From assembly GCF_012273895.1 (NCBI RefSeq), contig NC_052109.1, positions 806,001-870,000 of the forward strand: a DNA stretch of 64,000 nucleotides, written 5' to 3'. Made by a program: the position numbers and the translations under genes. How positions within the stretch are numbered: the stretch's first letter is position 1; the number at the start of each line of letters is the position of its first letter. This document shows positions 1-12,670 of this stretch, one piece after another. The notes under the pieces are model-generated. The model was given only the letters and a program-made list of their open reading frames with translations. It did no database searches and was not told the origin of the DNA. Origin of the DNA: Zerene cesonia. Its lineage: Eukaryota; Arthropoda; Insecta; Lepidoptera; Pieridae.

Positions 1-266
1 TGGGTCGTGTGAATTTAATGAATGGACATGAAATGTGTGCCTAACAAACTATTGTTAAGAATTATCCAAAGTTGTATTCACTGCTAACTGCAATTTACCC
101 GAAGCTGACATTCAAAGAAGAATTGTTAACAATAAACAATAGCTGATGATGTAATACTGAATTCTTTTGATTATTGAAGCACGAATGCTTGTGTATTTCT
201 GTTTATTAGTTATAAGCAACGTTGAGAATGATTATGGATAGAGAAATATGATGTAATTATAAGGAA
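1..266. other. AT-rich sequence, nothing recognised
   Basis: No frame, repeat family or RNA gene could be supported here. Confidence 0.5.
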
Positions 267-368
267 CTAGCTGCACCCCACGGTTTCACCCGCGTAAGTC
301 CGTTTTTGCGTGAAAGAGCAATAAACACACACACATCCTTAAAACTTTCGCATTTATAACATAAGTAC
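267..368 (-). mobile_element. Helitron-like element, family 1, internally deleted
   Basis: Both ends are present (CTAGCTGCACCCC, and ACTTTCGCATTTATAACATAAG), but the central 100 or so bases are gone, joining GTAAGTCCG to TTTTTGCGTGAAAGAGC. Confidence 0.72.
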
Positions 369-1673
369 GATTACATGAATATAAACTATATAATATAATC
401 TATCTATAATCTACTCTTTAACAAAAATATGCACAATACTTATCTCATTTAGTCACTTCTTCAGCGAAAATTTTTATTCAGCGTGTTGCCAATATTTATA
501 GGTATATAAACTTAACTTATTAAAATTCGAACGTACAGAATTAATATCGTTAATTTGTTACATGGTGTTTTTGCAATGTTCCAAAGCAAAGCTCCATTTA
601 ATTAAGGCAAGTTTTGACTACGTTCCGCAATTAATTGGCAAAAGGGCTTTGAATCAAAACTAGGTCGGAATCGAGCTGTATTGTGTAATATTAACATGGA
701 AATTACGTTATATGATGCGCTTATTGATGTTTTAAGCCTCACTTCCCATGGAATTGCTAAAAACTGAATTTTTAAATAAAAATTGTTGGCTGAAGTTAAA
801 TAAAATATCGAATTAATTTTGAACAGTGGTGAAGTTATCCACATGCGCAGATAAGTTGAAATATTAATTTATTTTTTGCATGCTTGACTTATCGAATTTA
901 AGTCTTAGATCCTCATCATTGAGCGTCCCTGCTACAAATAATACATAAAACCAACTACAAGTAGTAAGTACCAAGATAATTTTCATCATAAAAAATTCGC
1001 GCCTAACGTTTTTATACCGTCTAAATTGCTTTTTAAAAAGGGCAGGCGTAATTTTTCTTAGCTGTTTATGAATGTCGACGGTCAAACGACTTTCCTGTAA
1101 CAAGATAAAGATTTCAAAGTTCTTAACGAAATTTATAACGTCTCTGGAGTCCTGATTCTAACTTTATCTTGTTTCGAATTGAAGCAGAGATCACTGTAGG
1201 TAATGAAGGTTTTTCATGTGACCATTTTTCTTCAGTAGGTTCGTTATAATTAACAATTAATTAATATTGGAGGTCCACCCTGACTTCGCTTGCTGTATAT
1301 ATATCTATATCTATTCTATAGTGTAGTACAACTAAGGGATTAAATACACATCCATCGGTAAAATTATTTTTGAAATCGGTCAAATAGTTTCTGAGATGAG
1401 CTCGTTCAAACATGCAAACTATTCAACTTTATATTATTGGATGTAGTACACATACTATATATAAAGAGATAATTTGTGATTTAGTAGAAAATATTATAAC
1501 TATGCTATAAAATTTTTAAATTAAATGTTGCAGCAAATATAACAAGATTGTTTGAAAATTTATTTCCGTCAATATTCACTAATTCTAGTCTTTAAACGGA
1601 ATTATCTTGGTGACGTCATCATTGATAATGACTTATCTGGTGTTTAAGTTTTGGTAACTAACCAAAACTTAAA
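369..1673. other. Intergenic, mostly unique AT-rich sequence
   Basis: Apart from the SINE fragment near 824-930, only AT-rich sequence and a TATATATCTATATCTAT run near 1296 are seen. Confidence 0.45.
824..930 (-). mobile_element. tRNA-derived SINE, decayed head fragment
   Basis: Contains CAGTGGTGAAGTTATCCACATGC, the reverse complement of the SINE mid-region, and a degraded tRNA-like head up to about 930. It explains the C-terminal part of a signal-peptide-like open frame at 864-1103. Confidence 0.6.
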
Positions 1674-1844
1674 TCTACCTAATATTATAAAGAGGAAGAA
1701 TTTGTATTTTTGTTTGTTTATTTGTTTTGGATTAACTCAAAAACTACTGGACCGACTTCAAAAATTCTTTCACCATTAGAAAGCTGTCACTTTACTGAGT
1801 GACATAGGCTATGTACCACGGTCGAAGCCGGGGCAAACAGCTAG
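1674..1844 (+). mobile_element. Helitron-like element, family 2, complete
   Basis: TC start (TCTACCTAATATTATAAAG), GAAGCCGGGGCAAACAGCTAG end. Shares its middle (ACTACTGGACCGACTTCAAAAATTC) with copies at 40606 and 57500. Confidence 0.72.
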
Positions 1845-2440
1845 TACCAGATAAGTAACAAGAACATTACATAGCTACACTACAGCATCGCTCAAACAAA
1901 ACACATGCTAAGCGTATAAGACCACATGTATTGCGTTAAAAACGCCTTTTGCGAATTACACTCATCTGCTTTCCCACTCTTACATAATTTGGTCACGCAT
2001 TAAACTAGTAAAGTTTCAGAACGACACCAACTTCAAATAATAAACCTTACGCAATTCACGTCCTTAAATCAGGGCAATTATGTTTACAATTGTGTACATA
2101 ATTAATAAACGTGAACGTCATTTCGTGCACGCGTGTACAAACGGTGAAATTAGCTCTGGCCTGTCGTGTAATATTGTACGTGACTGTACCTCACCTGGCA
2201 CTCTAGGAACGGAATGAGAAATGAAAAGTTTTTTATGGTTCATATCGTCTTCATAATAAGGGATATATCGCCTATAAACTGTTATGTGCTGTACACTTGA
2301 GCGAGTGGGAATTAAAAGTGAACGCTTCCTTTTCATAAAAATCAATAATAAATATTGTGCTTAATATTAAATTAATAAAAAAATAAATAAAAATAATATA
2401 ATATATCAATTAACACACTTTTTAGTTTTATCTTATAAGT

Positions 2441-2645
2441 TTAGCAGAGGTCTGTCTAGTAATTTCTTGTTTGATTTTACGTGAGTATTTTACATTTATA
2501 AATTAAAGACTTTTTAACGGATTTTAAACGCGATTTATTCATTATATGTAGACTGTCCGGTCTCCGCTGTAAAGTGTTCCAAACGGGTTCATAATAGAAT
2601 AAATAAATCGCGTTTAAAATCCGTTAAAAAGTCTTCAATTTCTAG
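2441..2645. repeat. Foldback repeat with 39-base arms
   Basis: The arm at 2501-2539 is the reverse complement of 2602-2640 with one mismatch (38 of 39), leaving a 62-base spacer. Single copies of the arm occur at 5469-5512 and 53027-53072. The 53027 copy continues into TAATACTCGCGTAAAATC, which matches the outer flank of the left arm here. Confidence 0.8.
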
Positions 2646-3083
2646 AGGTAGGTCTTTTGAGAACACCGACTTGTATAAAGAAGCATCATGGTGTCATGAG
2701 AAAACTCCATAACCGCAGCTGTTCAGGAGTCTTGTATCCCTATAAAGAGAAAAAATATGGGCTGATAATGATGAAGATTTTAAGATAATCAACATTCTCT
2801 AAATATTTTTTAATTGTTAATACTGCATTATCGTCTGTCTCATTTCTTTGGTTCATTGTCTCACTCATCTTTTGGAAGATCCTGCGCCAAGTGATATTAA
2901 ACGACGCACGTGCCATCGTATATAATTTAGCTGGACGCAGAAGCTTGCGAGTTAAATGTCTCTTTTAACTTTCAACTTCTACGTGATTCTGCCATATTAA
3001 TGTCTAGAGCATTCTCTTGAATTACGAATAAATGAATTAATTAAGGAGTCTCTGTGACACATCACAAAATCAATGAATTTTAA

Positions 3084-3312
3084 CAGAAAACCGGCGTGTA
3101 ATAGCCACATGCCACTGTGTTAGCTGGAGGATCGTTTCCCTTTCTTCGCTGTTCCCTGTCTATTCCTTCTTTCTGATCGTCAATCTTTCCTTTATCCCCT
3201 TCCCCTTAAAAGTGGGTAGCGTTCGTAGAGGCACTGCCTCTGTGAATGTTCATTGGTGGTGGCGATCGCGAACCATCAGGCGAACCAGCACAGCTGCCCG
3301 CTGGCATAGAAA
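3084..3312 (+). mobile_element. Metulj-type SINE, 5'-truncated
   Basis: Begins at GAAAACCGGCGTGTAATAGC and ends at CAGCTGCCCGCTGGCATA, somewhat diverged. Confidence 0.75.
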
Positions 3313-3407
3313 CATTATGATAAAATAAATTTTGTAGCTGTATATAACTATGATAGGGATTCTATACAATGTCAAACGTCAGTCTTCATATTTCTTTTTC
3401 TTTTTTT

Positions 3408-3466
3408 GAGAAGCGAAAAAAAGGGAGAAGCGAAAAAAAGGGAGAAGAGAAAAAAAGGGAGGAGGA
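3408..3466 (+). repeat. 17-base tandem repeat, three units
   Basis: The unit GGAGAAGCGAAAAAAAG occurs about three times with slight change, giving a purine-only stretch on this strand. Confidence 0.75.
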
Positions 3467-4386
3467 CAGCTAAATCAGGGGAGTGACAAGCGAAAAACAT
3501 ACAGAAAGCGGAAGCGTGAATGTATGAATTACATTGTTATTTATTTTGGTTTGAAAATCAGCACTAACATAGTAGTTAATGTGTCGCGGACGAACCTTAC
3601 AAGTACCCGTTACCCCTTCACTTATGCGGCTTGACGAAACACAATGGGGTTTTAGTCGGTAGGAATCATAACCCACGACCTCTACCCCGGGGGCCGTGGG
3701 TATCTATGCAAGATTTCCCCACAAAAAAATAATAAAAAAAGGGTAGTTAATGTCACATTGTTATTACAATAAGCTCATAGATTATTTTATTATCTGTGGA
3801 TACCATATTTTGTTGTATTATAATCTACGTATAAGGTGTCAATGTTCTCTTAAATTAAATGGGTATTTTAATTTATAATATATAATACTGTTTATATAAA
3901 CATGAATAAGTAAAAAAGAGTTTATTGTTTTATGTTTAAGACAACAAAATACGTATAAGTTTAAAGTAGAAATAAGCGGTTTGGGCGCAGCGTCTCAGAG
4001 GTCGCGATAACATGGCGTAATGGGGACTGGGGGGTTGTGGGTTTGATTACAAGCATAAGCGATTTTATACTATTACAATACCTATATAGGAAAAATCGCT
4101 CATTTAAAAAGCATTTAACCAGTAAACTTGTGGTTTTATTTTTGCTTATAGTCAAATCATGTTGCATCGATAAAATATCACTTAATTTGCTATGTGGTGC
4201 AAATTAATGATTAATTAGTAAATTCATTCGCTTACAATTGATTAAACTATTTTGATTTCTAACAATTTAATTAGTAGTAAAGAGATTCTGATGCCATGCT
4301 GGTGGTATTTCAAGATGGCTGATTGATTTTGAAATATGCTTACAATATTAATTTGATTTTTAGCATCTAGTCTACTTTATAATATA

Positions 4387-4447
4387 CTAGCTGCGCCCCG
4401 CGGTTTCACTCGCGTAAGTCCGTATCCTGTAGGTATATTGGGATAAG
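4387..4447 (-). mobile_element. Helitron-like element, family 1, end fragment
   Basis: CTAGCTGCGCCCCGCGG to GGATAAG, lying 60 bases from a full copy in opposite orientation. Confidence 0.68.
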
Positions 4448-4508
4448 AAAATCAGTGAAACAGATGTACATCATCTGACCACTATGGGACACGGGATTTC
4501 ACTTTTAA

Positions 4509-4708
4509 TCCTACTAATATTATAAATGCGAAAGTTTGTAAGGATGTGTGTGCGTTTGTTGCTCTTTCACACAAAAACTACTGAACCGATTGCCATAAAA
4601 TCTGGTACGTAAACAGCTGGACAACTGGAATAACATATAGGCAACTTTTTATCCCGATATTTCTACAGGATACGGACTTACGCGGGTGAAACCGCGGGGC
4701 ACAGCTAG
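4509..4708 (+). mobile_element. Helitron-like non-autonomous element, family 1, complete
   Basis: Starts TCCTACTAATATTATAAATG after an A and ends GCGGGGCACAGCTAG before a T, with a GC-rich palindromic stretch (CGCGGGTGAAACCGCGGG) just before the end. A TC start, a hairpin and a CTAG end between A and T are the hallmarks of Helitron ends; this resembles the Lep1-type elements of Lepidoptera. No transposase is encoded. Confidence 0.78.
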
Positions 4709-4904
4709 TCTTATTATAATTTCAATAGGATCTTTTGTAAATTCCCACAGAATCAAAAATATTTCTGATGATTCTACAAAACACTTTCTATTCGAATATT
4801 ACGTAAAAATACGAATTATCTGTTTTCAAATATACAGAAGGTTGTTGTCAACTGCTTTCATAATGAATAGTCTATTTTATATATTGTATATTTAAGTTTA
4901 TTGT

Positions 4905-5232
4905 GGGAGTCGAGCACGCTTCGGCATGAATTGGGCCAGCTTGCACCGGGGAAGTACCACACCCCCACAGAAAACCGGCGTGAAATAATAGCTTGCTATT
5001 GTGTTTCGTGCGGTGAGTGGGGGAGCCGGAGGCCTATTTCCTTGTCCTAGCCCTTCCCAGTTCATTCCTTTTTTCCATTCATCAATCCTTTCCTCATCCC
5101 TTTTCCCTTAAAAGCGGGCAGCGCATTCTCAGAGGTCTGAGCTTCTGCGAATGTTCATGGGCGGTGGTGATCGTTTACCATCAGGCGAACCACCAGCTCG
5201 GTTGCCCGCTATGACATAAAAAAAAAAAAAAG
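4905..5232 (+). mobile_element. Metulj-type SINE, full-length copy
   Basis: Runs from GGGAGTCGAGCACGCTTCGG to GGTTGCCCGCTATGACATAAA and ends in a poly(A) run. Eleven further copies or fragments in this window share its segments (CCGGCGTGAAATA, GGGGGAGCCGGAGGCC, AAAAGCGGGCAGCGCA, GGGCGGTGGTGATCG). The Metulj assignment is from memory of nymphalid repeats and is less certain than the repeat itself. Confidence 0.8.
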
Positions 5233-5468
5233 TCTGATAACTGTTGGGAAATCGTTAGGTATAAGGTCAATTATAACAAAAGTCCACTTCAATCGCTTAA
5301 ATATATTAAATTAGCCCATACACAATTCGCTAGAACTTGTAAAAGTGATTTTGAGTTTAAAGTTTGTAGTGAAAATAACAATGTGGTGCACTTTATATTA
5401 TAATCTTGGTGTTATGATTTAACACATACAACAGTCAACGCGAGGTTGAATTGCGGAATAAACGTTTG

Positions 5469-5512
5469 AATAAATCGCGTTTAAAATCCGTTAAAAAGTC
5501 TTTAATTTCTAA
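5469..5512 (+). repeat. Solo copy of the foldback arm
   Basis: AATAAATCGCGTTTAAAATC and onward, same as the right arm at 2602-2640, ending TCTTTAATTTCTAAG. Confidence 0.65.
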
Positions 5513-5552
5513 GCATTTGAATTAGTTTTTATTTAACGGGACATACATTTAC

Positions 5553-5700
5553 AGGGTTCCGTACCGAAATGGTATATCGGAACCCTATTACTAAGACGTT
5601 GTCCGTCTGTCTGTCTGTCCGTCCGTCTGTCAGGCTGTATCTCATGAACCGTGATACCAAGTTGAAATGTTCTGATATAATGCTTTTCCATTATTTGATA
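5553..5700 (+). repeat. Dispersed repeat with GGGTTCCGTACC start
   Basis: CAGGGTTCCGTACCGAAATGG, then a TCCGTCTGTCTGTC simple run and GGCTGTATCTCATGAACCG. A second copy is at 48210-48395. This is a common lepidopteran interspersed repeat whose class I cannot name. Confidence 0.62.
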
Positions 5701-6234
5701 CGTATTGATTAGAGGTTCAGCAGTGGTTAGTTCGTTAGCGATTAGTTAAAAAGACTATGTATTTCTGTATGTATGTTTATAATGTTTGACCACCAAAGCT
5801 GCTTGACCGATTTAAGAAATTCTTTTGCAATTCGAAAGAATCTACATCGAGGGGCTCATATATAATGTACCACGAGAGAAGCCAGGATGGACCGCTAGTC
5901 TATTATATTATAAAAACACTAGTTATTCGTTAAGTATTATCACATATGACTGCAGCGTCCGAAACGTGTGTAAAATGAATACAGACATAAAATGAATAAA
6001 CAGTTTATAATATCAATTAAAAAGCTTTTTATTAGTAAATAATAAAGTTTTATAGTCCCTAAAATTTGTCTAGAATAAGTGAAGATCCAAGTGTGAGGGT
6101 GTGTACGTGGTCAAGTTAGTACATGGAGTCAAGAAACAAGAAGGGGGCATGTTAAGTTACGTTATTGTTTATTTAAGTAAGGTATTCTTAACCATAATAT
6201 ATATTAATCGTCTCGCCATGTAGTAGATTACAAT

Positions 6235-6449
6235 TACACTAATATCATAAATTTATTTGTTTTGATGTTTGTCCGTCAATCACGCTGAAACTACTGAACG
6301 GATTTTGATGAAATATGGTATACCGACAGGGTATGAACTGACTTGCGTGATAGGATACTTTTTATCCCGATTAAATGCTCCCTTGGTATAACTAAATCAT
6401 TTTTAAACGTCCTAACTCCACGCGGGCAAAGCCGCGGACGGAAGCCAGT
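6235..6449 (+). mobile_element. Helitron-like element, family 4
   Basis: ACACTAATATCATAAATTTA to AAGCCGCGGACGGAAGCCAG. The terminal CTAG is changed to CCAG. Confidence 0.68.
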
Positions 6450-6556
6450 GTCTCATATAATGGAAAACTTACGCTAAACCATTTTCTTTCGCTTCACAGC
6501 AACTAATAACTTTTATCAATACGTATTACTGATAACAAAAAATAACTTTATATCTA

Positions 6557-6730
6557 ACTAGCTGCACCCGGCAAACGCTGTTCTGTCTTACTCTTATCAT
6601 TTAGGGGTTTGAAAAATAGATGTTGGCCGATTCTCATAGATACCGGATAAGCACAAAAAATTTCATCAAAATCGGTCAAGCCGTTTCGGAGGAGTATGGC
6701 AACGAAAACTGTGACACAAGAATTTTATAT
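6557..6730 (-). mobile_element. Helitron-like element, family 5
   Basis: CTAGCTGCACCCGGCAAACG to AATTTTATATATTAGA. The shared core is GAAAAATAGATGTTGGCCGA. Other copies are at 10425-10590 (minus) and 34808-34988 (plus). Confidence 0.68.
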
Positions 6731-6943
6731 ATTAGATTAACTAAATACAAGAGGTCGATCCCAGTATATCCCAGTAGATCTCCCTTATAACATCTCAGAC
6801 TTATATAATGCATAAAATAATAATATTTGTCGGTACTAAAATGAACAGTTTGTTTCTTTGTTTGTTCACGCTATTTTATTTGTTCAGAAACAGAAATTAT
6901 TATATGATGTGTACGTGAAACCTAAGTATGCATTTCTAAACAT

Positions 6944-7099
6944 CACCACTGCTCAAAATGGTGAAGGAAAAAAGCGTGAGGAAACCGGCATGTCCAAGGT
7001 TCAAAAGTTCTACGACATGTGACATTATGGCCTGAACCCTCATAGGAGGACTGTATCCCAGCAGTGGGAACATGTATGGGCCGATGATGATGAAGCTAT
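6944..7099 (+). mobile_element. tRNA-derived SINE, 5'-truncated
   Basis: Starts in the CATCACCACTGCTCAAAATGG segment and runs to the GATGATGATGAA tail. The tRNA-like head is missing. Confidence 0.8.
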
Positions 7100-7499
7100 A
7101 TGTATGTATCATGGTGAAACGGGGGCGATCGCTAATATTAAATAATTAAAAATTATTACGTATTTACAGAAGAAAAATGTGTAAAACGAAAACAAATTGC
7201 ATTAATTCAGATAACCTACAACCATTTCCCTTACAAATTGAACTGAATATTAGAGACAGTTAATAGTAGGAAAAAAAAATTATATTCTTCTCTATATTCA
7301 TTCATTTATATATTAAAAATGGTACAAAAAGTGAACAATTTACATTTTACGTAATATATCTATAGAACAACACATTTCAGAGCAATTCATTTTCTCTAGA
7401 ACAAAATAATTACCTAATACTTTTCTCTCAATAACTAAGACATCAGAAAATAGACAAAATTATATGAAAATACTAAATTGGACGTGAAATATTCGTACA

Positions 7500-7745
7500 T
7501 TGCGTGCTCTAAGGTCCATTTTACGACGCAGAGTGCAGCCGAGATTTACTTCCCGCCAATATTATAAATCTAGTTCATACGTTTTATAGTGCATCGAGCT
7601 TACGACGGATTGTCGCATCACTACTGTTGCCAATTTTGCAGCACGTTGGATAGGTACATCACTAGTGAAGTTCGATTGTTGCCAACTGCTCCTTGTGATC
7701 TTTCGTTAAAATATTCCCGTTATAAGGGACGTTTTCTTACTACTG
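7500..7745 (+). promoter_or_regulatory. Non-repeat, CpG-containing island, possible regulatory region
   Basis: More G+C and CpG than the surroundings, free of recognised repeats, with a CCCGCCAATATTATAAATC stretch. No open frame follows. Only base composition supports a regulatory role. Confidence 0.2.
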
Positions 7746-8029
7746 TGTGATGTTATATCAAAAACATGTTTTAATTCTACTGGTTTCATATTAATTTCGT
7801 CTAATTATTCATGTAACTGTTTGTTTTGATTTGATTTTGAGTGATTTTTTCTTTAAATATTGTGATTGATTTGCAGATTTAAGTATTGATAAATTGCACA
7901 GAGAGGTTCTAACATTAAAAAAAAATCAATAAATCTATACGTATAATAAATCTGTAGAAAAGTCATTTTTGTACATTGAAAAAATTGAAAAAAAAAATAG
8001 CCAGTGTGTGAAAAGATAACTAACAGAAC

Positions 8030-8264
8030 CCATTTCCATCATTTTTGAAATTTTTGTCTGTTTGTCTCTTTGTTTGTGCACACATCACGTAAAATCTACG
8101 AATTAAATGCAGACAATGTTTATATACAAAAATTATACGTAACTTGAGGTACAACTTAGTTTTTGTTTCATCGAAATCGGTTTACTCTATCACAAGATAT
8201 GATTAATTTGATATTCCTACGGGATACGGACTTACGCGGGTGAAACCGCGGGGCGCAGCTATTA
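8030..8264 (+). mobile_element. Helitron-like element, chimeric copy
   Basis: The last 60 bases (GATATTCCTACGGGATACGG to GGGGCGCAGCT) are family 1. The preceding part (TTGTTTGTGCACACATCACG onward) differs from family 1 although it keeps the style of CGAAATCGGTTTACTC, so this is a chimeric or separate subfamily. Confidence 0.55.
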
Positions 8265-8269
8265 TCTAA

Positions 8270-10420
8270 TATTTTAATAAACTGTTTTTGACCCTTGAAT
8301 TTTCACTACTTATTAAAAGAGATTATACATTTATTGCAGAAAACCGATAGATGGAACCGAAGTTTTTTGTGATTATTTTTATAGTTTTGAAATTTTGTGC
8401 ATTTATGCTGAGAATTGTTTACGAACATATAAATTGAGTATATGTCTTTGTACTTAACAATTATCGCATTATATATAAATTGAAATAATTAATAAACATT
8501 TATAAATTATGAATTGTAATAATACGTATAATTATCATTGCATAATAAATAATTTTCACAAAAAAAACATCATGTTTCTTGCTTTTCAATCGATGTAACA
8601 TTTTCGAAAAAAAAAAAATATTACTGCTTTTAAGAATCGTATGCATTTTGTTCATGGCTTTACATATTAAATAAAGCAGGCTCTTATAGAAAGACATTTT
8701 ATGAAAGATGTATAAAATATTTCATGTAGGAAAGGAAGATCATTCAATTATTTTACGTACCTACTTAACTTAACTAAGTTAACTATTTAATAAGTTTACA
8801 TCAAATGCATCAATAAATCCCATTTAATCTAGAAAATGAACATTGTAAAAAATAACCTAACACAGAAAATTGAAATACTCTTAAAAATTAAGACAGGTAA
8901 TTAAGTAAATTACTTTAAGTTATTATTAACACAGTACAGTGCTTCTTAAAATCTCAAGAAAAAATCACAAATGCATTTCCTAGCAGCGATTTTATGTTTT
9001 TTATCAGAAACTGGGAACGCGTATGTTAGCCTAAAATGTTTTATTACCGCAGCACCGCCGAGATGGGCGAAAGCTTTTACGTATCTCCGTTCGATATCGT
9101 TCCAATAATTCACAATTGCGTCTTCCTTACACAACAATCCCATCTATTGAACGTATAGCGGATGTTGCGGGGAAACTGTGGATTGGAGTGTTTTGATAAA
9201 TTTCAGGTTTTTTTATTTTATGAAATTGACTATGTTGGTACAGATTTTGGATTTCGTTTTATAATTAGGTAAGGTAAGAAGGAGGCAATTAATTAGTTTT
9301 ATTTTTCTCCATTAAAGTTAATGTATTCCTTTCCTTTATATTCATACTATTATGAGGCAAGAAAAAGCCCAATACAATAAGAGCTATGATATTTCTAAGA
9401 AATGTCGTGATAGCTTCCAAATTTGATATCGAAAATTTATTCTATAAATAAAAAAAATTATCTACAAGTATACCCGCTCAAACTGTCTGAAAACAGTTTT
9501 AAATAATAAATTTATTGAATTATAGCTTTTATATATTAGCACTATCTCTCTATACTCAAATACATTCTTGGCAGTAGAAACGATAAACAACCCTCAGGCT
9601 AAATAGTTAGAAATGAAACAATTTAAAAATAACAACAAAGTAATTCTACAAGGTAATTATAGCAACGTTATGTCTTCTAAATATAATAATTTTATCTTCT
9701 TCGTACAACGAAATACTTTTAATTTAACCGAGCGTCTTTAGAAAATTTTAAAATGTATTTAATATGTTTAGTATTTATTTCATATTTTCGAGAAGAAGTC
9801 ACAAAGGATGTAAGCTTTAAAACCATTATATTTATTTTAAAGGTCATAATAGTCATTTTAATTCCTACAAAGCTTGAACATCATTTCCCGTAATACATGG
9901 ATCAGATTTTAAACTTGGTTATGACACAGTGGTCAGGTTGAAAAACCTTAGCAAATAATATGTATAGACACTTTTTGAATAGCCCAATTACCCATGCAAC
10001 TACAACACGTGTATATCACAAGGAATGATGTTATTGCATCTATATTTTAGCCGCAGCACATGTCGATATTATCGTGTCGTGACGTACAGCTCTCCAGCTA
10101 CTCTTATTAGATCATACAAGCTAGATACTAGGCTATCCTATGCCTAGAACAATATTTAATTTGTATCTTATGAGTATTGATTATATGTATTAATTTAATT
10201 TGGCAATTCCTAGCTAATAACTTATAACATGAAATGCAGGAAGGAGAAAAATTATGTCTCTCTCTTACACATTATTTCCAATATGAATGAATGAAACAAA
10301 ATAATAAAATAAATGAAAATGATGTCGAAATAAGGAATTCAATGATTTTGTGTGTATTACTACATTCGATCGTGGTCATTGGTAGACTAAATGTCCAGTA
10401 TATATAAATCTAATTATGTA
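8270..10420. other. Intergenic AT-rich sequence
   Basis: No recognised repeat except poly(A)/poly(T) tracts. The 65-codon frame at 8946-9143 is the only protein-like part. Confidence 0.45.
8946..9143 (-). CDS. Unrecognised 65-codon open frame
   Basis: ATG-started frame MGLLCKEDAIVNYWNDIERR through HLGGAAVIKHFRL to FFLRF, with mixed amino-acid use that looks more protein-like than its AT-rich surroundings. No repeat family was recognised over it. It may be a gene fragment or chance. Confidence 0.22.
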   Translation of the reverse strand: MGLLCKEDAIVNYWNDIERRYVKAFAHLGGAAVIKHFRLTYAFPVSDKKHKIAARKCICDFFLRF

Positions 10421-10424
10421 TATA

Positions 10425-10592
10425 CCACCTGAACGGGCAAATGTTGTGTCTTACTCTTACCGTTTAGGGGTATGAAAAATAGATGTTGGCCGATTCTCAC
10501 CTACCCGATGTGCACAGAAAATTTCATGAAAATCGATCCAGCATCGGAGAAGTATGGTAACTAATATTTACACGGAAATTTAAAATACATAG
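10425..10592 (-). mobile_element. Helitron-like element, family 5, partial
   Basis: CACCTGAACGGGCAAATG to the AATTTAAAATACATAGAG end, with the core GAAAAATAGATGTTGGCCG. Confidence 0.62.
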
Positions 10593-10896
10593 AGATATCG
10601 TTTCTGTTTTCAAATATAGTAATATTTGAATCATAAAATATTCATGATTACGCTTCATAAAATTGTCATCGTTATTTCCTTTTAAAGTATTTACAGATAC
10701 TGAAGAAATGGCTTAACATTCAGTAAACAGTAAAGTCAAACGTGTACAGGCGCGAGAGACTTAAGGTCAAGGCCTCCGATAAATCAAATCCATCCAATTC
10801 TTTACGAGTCATTGTCGAATATTTAAACGAACAGAGGGCGTATGAATTATATTCTGTATCTTATACCTTTAAACGAGCAATTTTTGTATATGTATA

Positions 10897-11286
<390 letters not shown>

Positions 11287-12244
11287 TGTTGTATAATTCT
11301 GATAAATGTGATATAATTGGATATCGTTAGTTATCTTTTTGGTTGTTTGAACGCGCTAATGTCGGGATTTACTGGATCGATTTTAAAAACTATTCCACCA
11401 TTGTATAGCTACAAGATCCCTATTTAAAGCTATATGTAGCAAGGGAAAGACGAAGCTCTGCACTTACATGCAATCGTGTTGCATTGTTATAATTGGTTCA
11501 GCGAATACAAGCATCTCCAATAGCAAACACATTTCTGTTAATTAATATACATCCGCTGTTTCTCGACATACTTCTAGTTTAGTATTGTCTTTATATCATA
11601 GCTGAAGAATTTACTCTGAATTATAAACGCGATAGGAGCTGACACCGTCTTAACAAGCGAGCATCCAATAAGCATTACGTATGAACGACAATGCGCAGAC
11701 TTCATTTTTGAAAGCGACAATTTATTTCCTTTTGATCGGGCTCCGAAAGCTACGGCTGTATAAAATGAAACATAAAACGAAAACTTAGAAGTTGAAGGTC
11801 TATATAGCTATAGTTGCTACCCACTTCCTGCTAATATTCAGTTTGTCAGGATGTTACCCTTTTACGAATCAGATGATCAGATATCAGATCAGTATGATAA
11901 TTTATACAGAAATGCTGAAATTATAAGTATGAAGGACAGATAATTCTAGACTGGTTGAGCTATTACTTTATCCGAGTATATAGGTACGGGTACGCGATTT
12001 AGGAGTGAAGCTGCGGGCATCAATTAATATAGAAAATTTATAACTCTAGCAATTACTCGTTAGGTTAGGATTTTTGTCTTCATATGGAATTTATCAGTCT
12101 GTAGTTACTATTAATAATTATATCTGTAATTAAGATTACTACTTGTATTAAATGAAAACATTACACAACTATGTATCGATAGAACGTTATTGCTATAAAA
12201 TGAAATAAATAATTACAAGTGTGAAGTGATAACTTAAGCTAAAT

Positions 12245-12670
12245 ACGGCCTGCGATGAAGATCAGAGTGAGAGGTATTGCCTATCTACCGCTGCCGGAAA
12301 CAGAGACGGAGAAGCTAGATAGACAGGCGCCGTAACGCGTTGCGTTAAGAAGCATTTTACTCGCACAAGAAGTTATCATTTCAAAAAACAAACATTCGGC
12401 TTTCGTGTTATCTACAACAATGTAACCTAAACGCTTGGCTTTCGAAACCCAGACTTCAAATAACACTCCCAAGGCAGAACGGTCATTTGTCACTTTTAGT
12501 GACAACGTTTTCTATTTTGTGGCAATAACAAAAGTGAAATCGCTCTTTTCGTGGTCCACGGAGGAGACGAGTCACGCCGCGTTAGTAATACGACGAAGTA
12601 CGTCGTCGCTTGACTCCCATTCACGGAATAAGTGACGTCCACAAAGGATAACAAAATGTGCTCTGAATAT
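12245..12670. promoter_or_regulatory. Non-repeat, CpG-containing island, possible promoter
   Basis: About 420 bases with many CG dinucleotides, short inverted motif TGTCACTTTTAGTGACA at 12488-12504 and a CRE-like TGACGTC at 12632-12638. Overlapping short frames on both strands show no domain. It could be a first exon or enhancer of a neighbouring gene. Confidence 0.25.

Noticed and set aside
864..1103. Minus-strand frame with a signal-peptide-like start (MKIILVLTTC)
   Set aside because: The part after the hydrophobic stretch is a decayed SINE head, and there is no splice donor at the join.
2118..2345. 75-codon minus-strand frame with a CAG/GTGAGG-like donor inside
   Set aside because: No domain, no matching acceptor or partner exon, and one donor-like match is expected by chance.
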